A stretch of 60,000 bases of DNA from the NCBI GenBank assembly GCA_914767715.1, contig OU612074.1, positions 20,758,062-20,818,061 on the forward strand. Direction: 5' to 3'. Shown here one piece after another: positions 49,101 through 59,456 of the stretch. Source of the DNA: Membranipora membranacea. Taxonomy: Eukaryota; Bryozoa; Gymnolaemata; Cheilostomatida; Membraniporidae. Both the position numbers and the translations under genes were made by a program. The notes beneath the pieces are model-generated. The model saw nothing but the letters and a program-made list of their open reading frames with translations, was not told the origin of the DNA and did not search any database. Position 1 is the first letter of the stretch, and every line of letters begins with the position of its first letter.

Positions 49101-49332
49101 AGCCTCTCACTATATTATCCCATGTCGCTGAGTTGTTGTTGGGACCAGCAAAGACATTCTGACTCAGTTTTATAGAAGAATTTGTGAGAATAACCTGAGA
49201 AGGGTGTAATCTATGATCCATATCAGTAGGCTTGATTGAATATTTACACATCTGAGTTCTGTATATGGCTATCTGGAGTAGAACTACTAATCCAAACGTT
49301 GACAGTAGAATCCTCATCTGTTTCTTCTCCAT
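40101..49332 (-). CDS. Carbohydrate sulfotransferase copy C, with duplicated exon 4 motif and Harbinger-filled intron
   Basis: Minus-strand exons: 49332-48791, 48154-47968, 47639-47500, 46917-46715, 40363-40101; phases 2,0,2,1 agree, 444 residues. MEKKQMRILLSTFGLVVLLQ is the signal-anchor; the start follows an acceptor-like TTTGTAG, and a longer in-frame ATG at 49356 is less likely. Exon 2 CTTAKAGSKFWKAFL and exon 3 RNPWHRLVSAWNDKF are the PAPS sites. Exon 4 is 203 instead of 125 bases because 78 bases are duplicated in frame, giving HWAPVINRCQRCEKN followed by HWVPVIDRCQICDKE. Exon 5 ends EIYLFGYPDTPF. Intron 4 is ~6.35 kb and carries a complete Harbinger transposon. Predicted Golgi type II enzyme; acceptor unknown. 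Confidence 0.82.
40791..42872 (+). CDS. Harbinger DDE transposase (HARBI1-like)
   Basis: Exons 40791-40988, 41311-41480, 41981-42872; phases 0 and 2 agree; 419 residues. The N-terminal part has a hydrophobic start and LWLENFRLPKSVIERL; exon 3 opens with a helix-turn-helix-like region (YRAVAKAFGVSITSVHRCL). The catalytic triad is visible: D in IGAIDGSHIAI, D in LGDPAYPL, E in CVEIAFGRLKSRW. The family excises and inserts the element with a 3-bp target duplication, usually needing the Myb-like partner for nuclear import and end binding. The ATG lies in AACCAAGATGGCGC, resembling a YY1-type motif, which may be part of its promoter. Confidence 0.88.
43366..45350 (-). CDS. Harbinger Myb/trihelix-like DNA-binding protein
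   Basis: Minus exons 45350-45215, 44792-44685, 44337-44230, 43880-43366; all junctions phase 1 and consistent; 288 residues. The N-terminal 85 residues have the tryptophan/helix pattern of Myb/SANT-like domains (TFIAFVKEKDMYRFID, then TTQWRNKWKLLKTKYTTHRK). A basic stretch (SSSRKRKH) is a likely nuclear signal. The C-terminal third is low-complexity (Pro, Gln, Asn, Ser). In known Harbinger systems this second protein binds the element ends and helps the transposase enter the nucleus. Confidence 0.8.
43935..44001. repeat. Perfect 33-bp palindrome with 1-base centre
   Basis: Arms 43935-43967 and 43969-44001 are exact reverse complements around a single A (arm begins AACTCCAAGCTGTCTACTAA). It lies in intron 3 of the Myb-like gene inside Harbinger. 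As DNA or RNA it would form a strong hairpin; a fold-back assembly artefact is possible. Confidence 0.9.
44098..44182. repeat. (ATGT)n microsatellite
   Basis: Imperfect GTAT/GTGT units with GCGT interruptions, within the Myb-like gene's intron 3. Simple sequence only. Confidence 0.9.
44978..45058. repeat. Short tandem repeat, 14-bp units
   Basis: About five units of GTAACAGACAGA with AGGGTAACAGAGTAACAG ends, in intron 1 of the Myb-like gene of the Harbinger element. Confidence 0.85.
46165..46320. repeat. Dispersed repeat, relative of 14395-14600
   Basis: Shares CAACCACAAAAATTGTATTT, TTGATATTTGGTGCGTAAT and TTTTTGTTTCAGTAA with the 14.4-kb copy, same orientation. Located in intron 4 of copy C between the Harbinger element and exon 4. 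Confidence 0.5.
47315..47360 (+). promoter_or_regulatory. Five AGGTCA half-sites at 10-bp spacing
   Basis: AGGTCA occurs at 47315, 47325, 47335, 47345 and 47355, separated by 4 bases (CCGA, CCAA, ACGA, CCGA). Direct repeats with 4-base spacing are known nuclear-receptor sites (DR4). It lies in intron 3 of copy C. It may equally be a chance 10-bp minisatellite. Confidence 0.35.
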
Positions 49333-49504
49333 ACTACAAATGTCAAAAGCAAGCATTGCAGTTTCTCAATGCAGTAGTGAGACAACTTACTCTCCCCCCC
49401 CCCCCACTTAAAGAGAATTTTAAACCAAATAGGTCAAATGTGATGGTGCTGTCTTGAGGCTGGGCGGTCACAGGTTCCATCCCAGGTCCCGCCCCTAATC
49501 TTTC

Positions 49505-49590
49505 CTCATCTGTTTCTTCTCCATACTACAAAAGTCAAAAGCAAGCATTACAGTGTCTTAATGCAGTGTTGAGACAACTCTCACCCCCTT
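49505..49590. repeat. Duplicate of the start of sulfotransferase exon 1
   Basis: CCTCATCTGTTTCTTCTCCA and the following ~65 bases repeat 49314-49390, the first codons and acceptor of copy C exon 1. The same doubled arrangement exists upstream of copy D (56167-56240), so it predates the C/D duplication. Confidence 0.7.
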
Positions 49591-49744
49591 CCCAAATTGG
49601 TCAAATGTCATGGTGCTGCTTCTGCGGCTGTTCCAAGTCCTGTCCCAGGTCCCGTCCCGAGTCCCGTTATCAGGTTGGTGAGGTGGGCTTTTGGTTTAAT
49701 GCCATTATTAAATACCGATTTTTCTGACACTCCTAGCAGGCAAT

Positions 49745-50060
49745 ATTTTGATAAATGATTTAATCATCAGAGCTAACTTCAATGATCAGCTAATACTGAT
49801 GAAGGTTATCAAGGTTATATATGGCGTTGAATTTTGGGGTCATGCTCCAGACTATCTCATATCAAAACTTTTAATTAGTCAAAAGAAATCCCTACGTATC
49901 ATCCTGAAACAACTACCAAACTCTCATGTCTCCCATAGATTTTCGGAATTTCAAATCATAACAATCTCCATGTTATTCAAATTTTGACTTATCATCTTTT
50001 ATAAAAACTATATTCTCAAACGAGAAGACAAATACAACAATGTTGAGAATCCATATGAAA
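49745..50060 (+). pseudogene. LINE reverse transcriptase C-terminal relic
   Basis: The frame at 49748-49987 reads YGVEFWGHAPDYLISKLL then QKKSLRIILKQ, the thumb/C-terminal motif of jockey/CR1-like LINEs, ending at a stop. Copy D's flank has only the first ~70 bases, then continues at the sequence found at 50440, so ~620 bp were lost there. 50060-50440 has no recognised content. Confidence 0.6.
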
Positions 50061-50928
50061 TTAAAACACGAAAGAGTTAAAAAAAATCCACTCAAGCCGA
50101 TTAAAGTTTGAACTGAAAAGGGAAAGAGCTCAATGTTTTTCATTGCCTGTAACCTCTTTGGTGAGATTGCTTGGGACCTTCAGGATCTTCCTCGCGGGGT
50201 CTTCCGGAGGCAGTTGGTGGCTCGCCTGTGGGAGCTGGATGGAAGTTGATTGTCTGCCTTCTGTTCCCTTGACGGCACAGCCCTGCTGTCGGGGACTACA
50301 GAGTGCTGAGTGGAGCTGTCATAACTCTAGTTTCAACCTATCTGATAAGCCCCTTTGTAATTTTTAGTCACTTTTTAAAAACCTTATTCTCCTTGCAATT
50401 AAAAGACAATAAACACTTGTACCAAAAAAAAGATATTCTATTCCAAGCGTTTCAAATATAATCACTTATTACTGAGTACTTTGGGGAATTCCTTCTTAAA
50501 TACAACTAGGAAATCCAACTGTAAAACCCTATAAAAACTAACTTCCTCATTATGAATGTACCTGGGAATGTTTACAGGAGTTTGGCGCATTATTTATGAC
50601 TTGTCTATAATTTATTTGTCTACACAACTTGCCAAAAAAACTAAATTGATATCTCAAGTAAGCTATTATGTCAAAAACTAAATGCAACCCAAAATAGACT
50701 GTGTTCTACCGTTCACAGTTCTGAACGGAAAAGGCTACTTGGTAGAACTAGCACTATCCTTACCCTGACTTGCGAGGATTACCGATGCTAATTACACAAT
50801 TATTAGAAGGACGCCTATTCATTTTAAACGGTGAAATCTAGAGAACAATTCATACTAATATTAGGTAAACTAGCATATGGGGAATGCTCATCTTCATGAT
50901 GATATCTAATTTTGTGTCACATTACCTT

Positions 50929-51600
50929 GAGATCCAAAACAGTCGCTCTAAAAAGAAAGTGGCCGCTTATCAGCAGTTCTTATCATGCAATTCAGTTGAA
51001 ACTTGTGATTCAGAGTTTAGGATATTATGCCTAATCTGATGACATCATCGATTTTGATTTCACAATATCTCGATATCCAATATGGCCGCCATAAATGGTA
51101 AATTGTTACTGATTAGCAGATCATATCATATTATTGAGTAAAACATTGGATTTGGGGTTATGACATATACCGACTCTTATGACGTCATTAATTTTGATGT
51201 CACATGACCCGATGTCCAATATGGCCGCCATAAACAGTAAATTGCTGCTGATTAACAGTTCTTATCATGAAAATGAGGTAAAACTTGGGATATAGGGGTT
51301 ATGAAGTATACTGGCTCTTATGACTCCATTAATTTTGATGTCACATGACCCGATGTCCAATATGGCCGACATAAACAGTAATTTCAGCTGATTAACAGTT
51401 CTTATCATGCAATTTTTTATATACTTTTATTGTCAGCAACAATTCATTATTACAAATGTTTTTCATGATGTGACATGATGTTTCATGATGACAATTGAGT
51501 TAAAACTTGGGATATGGGGGTTATGAAATATTCCAAATCTTATGTCCTCATATATTGTCATGTCACATTATCTGGATATTCAAACTGATTGGTTGTATGA
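50929..51600. repeat. ~140-bp satellite array, unit I
   Basis: Monomer starts near 50929, 51072, 51211, 51352 (GATGTCCAATATGGCCGCCA), followed by a diverged, longer fifth unit. Each has TTAACAGTTCTTATCATG, AAAACTTGGGATATGG and GACGTCATTAATTTTGAT or a variant. Matching arrays are at 56978-57645 and from 59759 on. Confidence 0.85.
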
Positions 51601-53168
51601 CTTCATATTTGCTTGCAAATAATATTGCCACTTCTAGTTATGTCCAATTGCTTACTAAAATGATCCAAGCGGAGCAGTATCAAATACCACACAAACCGCC
51701 TTCCGCCCCACACTTTAGGTATACCAAAAAATATCCTTAAGTGCCACGTGCCCGGCAAGAAAATATTAGCCCCTAGGACAATGCAACGATGATGAGGTTT
51801 CGCACCAAAATCTTCTAACATAAATGACTCGTATAATATATATATATATATATATACACATGTATATATATATATATATATGATGGGTGTAGGGGAGTTC
51901 TCTTGACCAACTAGTAAGTACTAAGTGCTTGTAATCGTTGTACAACAGATGTGAGCGGAAGAGGGAGTAGGTACTAAAATTGGCTAAAACTTGACTCGAC
52001 AAGGTTAGGACAGGGATGAATACCCCTTCCTGCCTGCTCTAATAATCACAACCTCATTTTGAAGAACAGAGAACATAGGCACAGTAAACTAATCCATTTA
52101 TTGATTATTGACTCAGTAACAACACAGGGGAGGTAAAAAGGCGTTATTCACACACAGGGCCAAAGTTCAGGGGAAAATGGAGAAGCAAAAGTCTGAGGTT
52201 AGTCCGAGGCATCACCAGTAACCTCCTCCCCGAGCAATTTGAGGTATATAATAAGCATATGAAGGTCCCAGAGAGACTGATTCTGATATGGAATATTCAA
52301 TTATAGTGGTTTTAGGTCACTGGATAAATTGGCTTTCTACGGGGGGGGGGGGGGGGGGATTGCCTCTCTGCATCCCCTAGAACTACATCACTGATACATG
52401 CCAGAAGCTATTGATGAAGTACTGTAAGTAAGCTGATACAGCTTTTTAATATCACATATTATGTTGGAGGCGTTGTGAAAAATAGAAAAGTAAATTGATT
52501 GTTTAACGTTTTAAAGTTTTCCAGTCTTCAAATTTGAGAATAAATAAAATAAAGGGAAACTGTGAATGATCAAAATCATCATTTATTGTGTTTCAGAAGG
52601 GAAACAATAGCAACAAAACTAAATATGTCACAAGAACATCTCTATGAAGTTTATGGAAGGATGAAAAAAAATTTCTGACTCTTTATGCAAGATTGCAGCA
52701 TGCAGACTAAACAGCTAATGAGTCCCGAGTTGATTGGGTCCTCATCTGACTGTGGAATGTGTGTGGATGTCAAGTCAGTCTCTGAGCATCATTCAAATAT
52801 TGCGCAATTCCACAAACTCTTGCTTTCCCAAAGAGAAAGGTGAAAAATATCTCAAGAACGTTCAAAGTCTACAAAGGGCGTGTCAGGATATCCAAACAGA
52901 TAAATCTCAGCAGCGTACAACTGTCTCAACTCTTCTATATCTTGTGCTGACACATTCTTATAGTGGTATTGATAGCTGGCAGTGACGTGCTGCCTCTCAG
53001 AGGGTCTCATCGCCTGCTCCCTGGACTCTGTGATCTGTTGTCTGATATCCAGAACTCCTGTGTTTTCATGTTCAAACATCACAACAGCTTCTTCATTCAT
53101 GTTTTCTGCAGAAACTGCAACAAATCAAAATGTAATCAAATGAAATCAGCATTGATTTTGTGGTACTA

Positions 53169-53910
53169 CCGTAATACCTCACCTATAAGGCGCCTATAAA
53201 AGAGGAGCAGATAGGCGCGGCTATCATTTGAAGCATTTTTATATTTGACTTGGACCAAAACCTCGCCTTACAAGCAGGGATGAATAGACAGTTTTTTGAG
53301 CGCTTATTTATGCCCCAATTCGGAGTTGTCCTCTCTCCAGTTTGGTACTTTTAACCCACGCCGCATAGGTAAAACCTGCTGAAAGAGGGTTTTATTGAAA
53401 ACCGCTGATGCTAGGATAAAAATGATTTTTGATTAAAAGTCTGCACCATTGAAAACCCTGGGAGACAGGGTTTACAAATCATTGGAGGCTTGACTGTTGA
53501 TAAGTCTTAATTTTAGTGACGAAACTCATGAAAGATTCTGCCAAATTGTCCGCAAAACTGGTAGAAAATGCTAAAATTGACTATCCAAATACTAAAATTA
53601 TTTACCAAACATTGTTCATTATGAGTTTTCAATGTTGCAGATTCTGAATCAAAAACAATTTTTATCCTATGATAAGCGGTTTTCAAGATAACCCTCTTTT
53701 AGCACGTTTTTCCTATGCGGCGTGGGTTAAAAGTACCAAACTGGAGAGAGGACAATTCCAAATTGAGACCTAAATCAGAGCTCAGAAAACTGTCTATAGA
53801 GGCTGAGTAGGTTGAATAGGCTGAAAAGCTGAATAGGCTGAATAGGTACAAGAGGCTGAATAGCTCAGTGCCTTGTAAACATTATGTTGCAAGTTCGAAT
53901 CTTAACTAAA
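53169..53910. mobile_element. TA-target MITE, 3'-truncated, with a nested element
   Basis: Starts TA|CCGTAATACCTCACC as in the complete copy at 59104-59456 and follows it up to GTTCGAATCTTA. It then breaks into an (ACTAA)n run (53905-53930) and intron 3 sequence. The right half is lost together with exon 4 of copy D. Confidence 0.7.
53286..53795. mobile_element. 510-bp MITE with ~150-bp terminal inverted repeats
   Basis: Ends AGACAGTTTTTTGAGC / its complement; arms about 53286-53440 and 53640-53795 (shared GTCCTCTCTCCAGTTTGGTA). It is flanked by AT (53284-53285 and 53796-53797). The duplicate locus at ~59216 shows the empty site (GATGAATAGAGGCTG), so boundaries and a 2-bp AT target duplication are supported. 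AT duplications are known for ISL2EU-type elements. Confidence 0.8.
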
Positions 53911-55999
53911 CTAAACTAAACTAAACTATAAATTTTACGAGCTCTGATTCGATTGGCTGCTAGGGAGGAAGGAGATCCAATGCATGTTCACTGAAAGAAC
54001 CCATTGTTATCTCATGAAATTGGAACTGAACTAGTTTCACTTCAATACATACCAAGAGATATTTTCAGGAAAGTAATGTCTGACCTCGCATTGGCTCCAT
54101 CCATCAAACCAGCCAATGAAAGCTAACACATAGGATAATTTTTACTCACTTAAAGGGAGGGCACGACTTCCATGACTTGCCCTCACACATTCTCTTCATC
54201 CAATACTTGTCCATTCCTCCTTTCATGTTAAACTTGTCATTCCAAGCACTGACCAGACGATGCCATGGGTTCCGAGACACCACAAACCTCTAATAAAAAT
54301 AACACTGATTTGTGTATTTTATTGTATTATTTTATTGTATATTTTTTATATCACGTTTAATAAAACTCATCTTCTAACTTACCCATGGTAAGACAACTTA
54401 AACACTGCTTTGGGAATTGAATGAACCAGCTGCTTTTAGTCTAACTGTAGACCCCAACAACGCATTGGGTGGCAATTGGCGAATGGAATGAGCCAGCTGC
54501 CTCTAGCCTAACTGTGGGACCCAGCGATGCATTGGGTGGTAAAGGGGAGAATGGAATGAATGAGCTTGCTTCTAGTCTAACTGTTAGAGCTTTTCTGATG
54601 GTTTGATCCCGCCGCAAGCACCTTTGGCTGTACAAACTCAACTAAAATGATTTGCAAAAAAGGTTATAAGTAAATATGTTATAAATAGTGTGCCAATCGG
54701 CGGAGAATGGTAAATTAAAATCTTTATGTAGACGCCAAAGCCTTACCACAGTTTTCTCGTTTCCAGCTATTTCCTGTTCTTTCTCCATTCTAATCTGGTG
54801 TCGTAGGAAATTCCTGAGGAAGGTACTTCCTGCCTTAGCCGTGATGCATAACCTAACAAACCGTGATCCAACTATGAGCGGGTTGGCTCGCTTTCCCTCT
54901 AAAGGATAGGAGTATGGTTGCAGGCTCTCACACCTAAGATGAGAAAAAAACCATTATATCATTATAACAGTTAAGGGAGTAACAAGACACTGCAGCTGAC
55001 TTATATTTATTTGTATCACCCGTCAGTGTTTGGGTCAGGAACAACAAATAGAGAATGTTTCCCAACGGGTATCGGCCCGACAACTCCTATGGCACCAATC
55101 TCCTGTCATACCTAAATGTGATATATCGCTTTTAATTTCGTTACAATATTGTATTGGCTATAATGTCTAATATATTATCCGAGTTCATACTTCCCATATA
55201 CTTGACGTTGAGCCTCATTCACCTCTTAAAGTTCATGTTTGAGCAAAAATATACTTTATTTAAATTCATCTCTCGATGCCTGATTATTGGATCGATTTTG
55301 CTCTCACCATATACAGAAAACTTGGGGCTTACTTTAAAAGCAACTCAATGTTTTTAGGCTTTCTGTCTTCGAGTTTTAAAACTGAATTTTACCGATGGTA
55401 AAAGTGCTTTTCTGACCACACATGTGATCCCCCCCCCCCTCCTGTCCCTCCCTCACCTATCATCTATTGTTTTCCTTCGGTTCACAAGGACCTGGTATAG
55501 ATCTGTTTGGTTTTCCCAGTCAGGTATCCAATGTTTAGGATTTGAGATGCTGTAATGCGAGGCACTTTCAGTTTTTCTAGGTTGAGCCGCATACTCAACC
55601 GAATCTGTCACACCATCTGTAGACGTTTTTAGAAATGCTGAGCTAGTTTCAATTTTAGCCTCAACTCTATCACTATTACTATCATTATCATCATTACTAA
55701 CACCTCTCTTCAGTGCTTGTAGTTGTGCGATGATGAGGGATAAATCCTCCTCGGAAGCTGAGCTCAAGCCTCTCACTATATTAGCCCATGTCGCTGAGTT
55801 GTTGTTGGGACCAGCAAAGACATTCTGACTGAGTTTTATAGATGAATTTGTGAGAATAACCTGTGCAGGTTGTAATCTATGATCCATATCAGTGGGCTTG
55901 ATTGAATATTTACACATCTGGGTTCTGTATATGGCTATCTGGAGTAGAACTACTAATCCAAACATTGACAGTAGAATCCTCATCTGTTTCTTCTCCATA

Positions 56000-56440
56000 C
56001 TACAAATGTCAAAAGCAAGTATTTCAGTTTCTCAATGCAGTAGTGAGACAACTCGCCCCCCCCCCCCCCACTTAAAGAGAATTTTGAACCAAATAGGTCA
56101 AATGTGATGGTGCTGTCTTGAGGCTGGGCGGTCACAGGTTCCATCCCAGGTCCTGCCCCTAATCTTTCCTCATCTGTTTCTTCTCCATACTACAAAAGCA
56201 AGCAAGCATTACAGTGTCTTAATGCAGTGTTGAGACAACTCTCCCCCCCTTCCTGAAATGGTCAATAATGTCATGGTGCTGCTTCTGCGGCTGTTCCAGG
56301 TCCTGTCCCAGGTCCCGTCCCGGGTCCTGTTGTCAGGTTGGTAAGGGGGGCTTTTGGTTTAATGCCATTATTAAATACCGATTTTTCTGAAACTCCTAGC
56401 AGGTAATATTTTGATAAATGATTTAATCATAAGAGCTAAC
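56000..56440. repeat. Upstream flank of copy D, duplicate of 49360-49815
   Basis: Nearly collinear with copy C's upstream flank, including the doubled exon 1 start and C run (56056-56069). This marks the C and D units as a recent tandem duplication of ~6.6 kb period. Confidence 0.8.
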
Positions 56441-56977
56441 TTCAATGACCAGCTAATACTGATGAAGGTTATCAATATTCTATTCCAAGTGTTTTAATTA
56501 TAGTCACTTATTACTGAGTACTTTGGGGAATTCCTTCTTAAATACAACTAGGAAATCCAACTCGAAAACCCTATAGAAACTAACTTCCTCGTTATGACTG
56601 TACTTGGGAATGTTTACAGGAGTTTGGCGCATTATTTATGACTTGTCTATAATTTATTTGTCTACACAACTTGCCAAAAAAACTAAATTGATATCTCAAG
56701 TAAGCTATTATGTCAATAACTAAATGCAACTCAAAATAGACTGTGTTCTACCGTTCACAGTTCTGAACGGAAAAGGCTACTTGGTAGAACTAGCACTATC
56801 CTTACCCTGACTTGCGAGGATTGTCGATGCTAATTACACTTATTAGAAGGACGCCTTTTCGTTTTAAACAGTGAAATATAGAGAACAAATCATACTAGAA
56901 TTGGGTAAACTAGCATATGGGGAATGCTCATCCTCATGATGATATCTAATTTTGTGTCACATTACCTTGAGATCCAA

Positions 56978-57645
56978 AATAGTCGCTCATAACAGAAAGT
57001 GGCTGCTTATCAGCAGTTCTTATCATTTAATTTAGTTTAAACTTGTGATTCAGAGTTTATGATAATTATTATGCCTAATCTGATGACATCATCTATTTTG
57101 ATTTTACAATAATATCTCGATATCCAATATGGCCGCCATAAATAGTAAATTGTTACTGATTAGCAGATCATATCATATTATTGAGTTAAAACATTGGATT
57201 TGGGGTTATGACATATACCGACTCTTATGACGTCATTAATTTTGGTCACATGACCCGATGTCCAATATGGCCGCCATAAACAGGTAATTGATGCCGTTTA
57301 ATAGTTTTTATCATGAAATTGAGGTAAAACTTGGGATATGGGGGTTATGAAGTATACTGACTCTTATGACTCCATTAATTTTGATGTCACATGACCCGAT
57401 GTCCAATATGGCCGACATAAACAGTAAATTGCAGCTGATTAACAGTTCTTATCATGCAATTATTTATATACTTTTATTGTCAGCAACAATTCATTATTAC
57501 AAATGTTTTTCATGATGTGACATGATGTTTCATGATGACAATTGAGTTAAAACTTGGGATATGGGGGTTATGAAATATTCCAAATCTTATGTCCTCATAT
57601 ATTGTCATGTCACATTATCTCGATATTCAAACTGATTGGTTGTAT
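56978..57645. repeat. ~140-bp satellite array, unit II
   Basis: Same monomer order as 50929-51600 with small indels. It supports duplication of the entire intergenic block rather than independent satellite spread. Confidence 0.8.
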
Positions 57646-58786
57646 GACTTCATATTTGCTTGCAAATAATATTGCCACTTCTAGTTATGTCCAATTGCTT
57701 ACTAAAATGATCCAAGCGGAGCAGTATCAAATACCACACAAACCGCCTTCCGCCCCACTTTAGGTATACCAATAAATATCCTTAAGTGCCACCTGCCTGG
57801 CAAGAAAATATTAGCCCCTAGGACAATGCAACGATGATGAGGTTTTGCACCAAAGTCTTCTAACATAAATGAGTTATATAATATATATATATATATATGA
57901 TGGGTGTAGTAGAGTTCTCTTGACCAACTAGTAAGTATATGCTTGTAATCGTTGTACAACAGATGTGAGCGGAAGAGGGAGCAGGTACTAAAATTTTCTA
58001 ATACTTGACTCGACAAGGTTAGGACAGAGATGAATACCCCTTCCTGGCTGCTCTTATAATCACAACCTCATTTTGAAGAACAGAGAACATAGGCACAGTA
58101 AACTAATCCATTTATTGATTATTGATTCAGTAACAACACAGGGGGGGTAAAAAGTGTTATTCACACACAGGGCCAAAGTTCAGGGGAAAAAAGGGGAAGC
58201 AAAAGTCTGAGGTTAGTCCGAGGCATCACCAGTAACCTCCTCCCCGAGAAATTTGAGGTATATAATAAGCAGATGAAGGTCCCAGAGAGACTGATTCTGA
58301 CATGGAATATTTAATCATAGTGGTTTTAGGCCACTGTATAAATTGGCTTTCTACGGGGGGGGGGGGGGGGGGGGGAATTGCCTCTCTGCTTCCCCTAGAA
58401 CTACATCACTGATACATGCCAGAAGCTATTGATGAAGTACTGTATGTAAGCTGATATGGTTCTTTTAATATCGCATATGATGTTGGAGGCGTTGTGAAAA
58501 ATAGAAAAGTAAATTGATTGTTTAACGTTTTAAAGTTTTCCAGTCTACAAATTTGAGAATAAATAAAACATAACTAATAACTAACATAACATAACTTTTT
58601 CCAACACTTCATCAAAAACAAGAAGAATGCAGCATACAGACTAAACAGCTAAAGAGTCACTGAGTTGATTTGGTCCTCATCTGACTGTGGAATGTGTGTG
58701 GATGTCAAGTCAGTCTCTGAACATCATTCAAATATTGCGCAATTCCACAAACTCTTGCTTTCCCAAAGAGAAAGGTGAAAAATATC

Positions 58787-59049
58787 TCAAGAACGTTCAA
58801 AGTCTTCAAAGGGCGTGTCAGGATATCCAAACAGATAAATCTCAGCAGCGTACAACTGTCTCAACTCTTCTATATCTCGTGCTGACACATTCTTATAGTG
58901 GTATTGATAGCTGGCAGTGACGTGCTGCCTCTCAGAGGGTCTCATCGCCTGCTCCCTGGACTCTGTGATCTGTTGTCTGATATCCAGAATTCCTGTGTTT
59001 TCATGTTCAAACATCACAACAGCTTCTTCATTCATGTTTTCTGCAGAAA
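58787..59049 (-). pseudogene. Sulfotransferase copy E, orphan exon 5
   Basis: Encodes the same C-terminal exon (VSAENMNEEAVVMFEHENTG to EIYLFGYPDTPFEDF) with an intact acceptor (TTGTTGCAG) and stop. Upstream on the minus strand, intron 4 sequence runs to ~59757, about a dozen bases short of where exon 4 should begin. It then switches abruptly into the 140-bp satellite region. Exons 1-4 are therefore absent at this locus, at least within the window. Confidence 0.75.
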
Positions 59050-59103
59050 CTGCAACAAATCAAAATGTAATCAAATGAAATCAGCATTGATTTTGTGGTA
59101 CTA

Positions 59104-59456
59104 CCGTAATACCTCACCTATAAGGCGCCTATAAAAGAGGAGCAGATAGGCGCGGCTATCATTTGAAGCATTTTTATATTTGACTTGGACCAAAACCTCG
59201 CCTTACAAGCAGGGATGAATAGAGGCTGAGTAGGTTGAATAGGCTGAATAGCTGAATAGGCTGAATAGGTACAAGAGGCTGAATAGCTCTGTGCCTTGTA
59301 AACATTATGTTGCAAGTTCGAATCTTATCGAGGTCAGTTCTGCTTTCAAAGGGGTGCCTTATAGCTGTGGAGTGCCTTATAACCGGGGCATTTTTATTGT
59401 TTCTGAGGGAAGTGCTCCACTTATAAGGCCGGTGCCTCATAAGTGAGGTATTACGG
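59104..59456. mobile_element. Complete TA-target MITE (Tc1/mariner- or pogo-like ends)
   Basis: Inverted ends CCGTAATACCTCACCTATAA and complement of CCGTAATACCTCACTTATGA, flanked by TA on both sides (59102-59103, 59457-59458); 353 bp. Internally it has GGCTGAATA-type short repeats (59223-59290). No transposase. The copy D relative at 53169 is truncated. Confidence 0.75.

Larger units (their letters stand above)
52852..55998 (-). pseudogene. Sulfotransferase copy D, exon 4 deleted
   Basis: Minus exons 55998-55457, 54933-54747, 54289-54150 and 53114-52852 match exons 1, 2, 3 and 5 of copy C. No exon 4 exists between 53115 and 54149. Exon 3 ends in phase 2 while exon 5 starts in phase 1, so direct joining shifts frame and stops after about eight codons; the HW..C..C motif is also missing. 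In exon 2 the PAPS loop reads CITAKAGSTFLRNFL, having lost the W-K pair of the other copies. Exons are otherwise open, so inactivation is recent. A transcript skipping from D exon 3 to copy C exons 4-5 would be in frame. Confidence 0.78.

Noticed and set aside
59118-59440. Minus-strand frames with YSAYSAIQPIQPTQP
   Set aside because: They derive from the GGCTGAATA short repeats inside the MITE.
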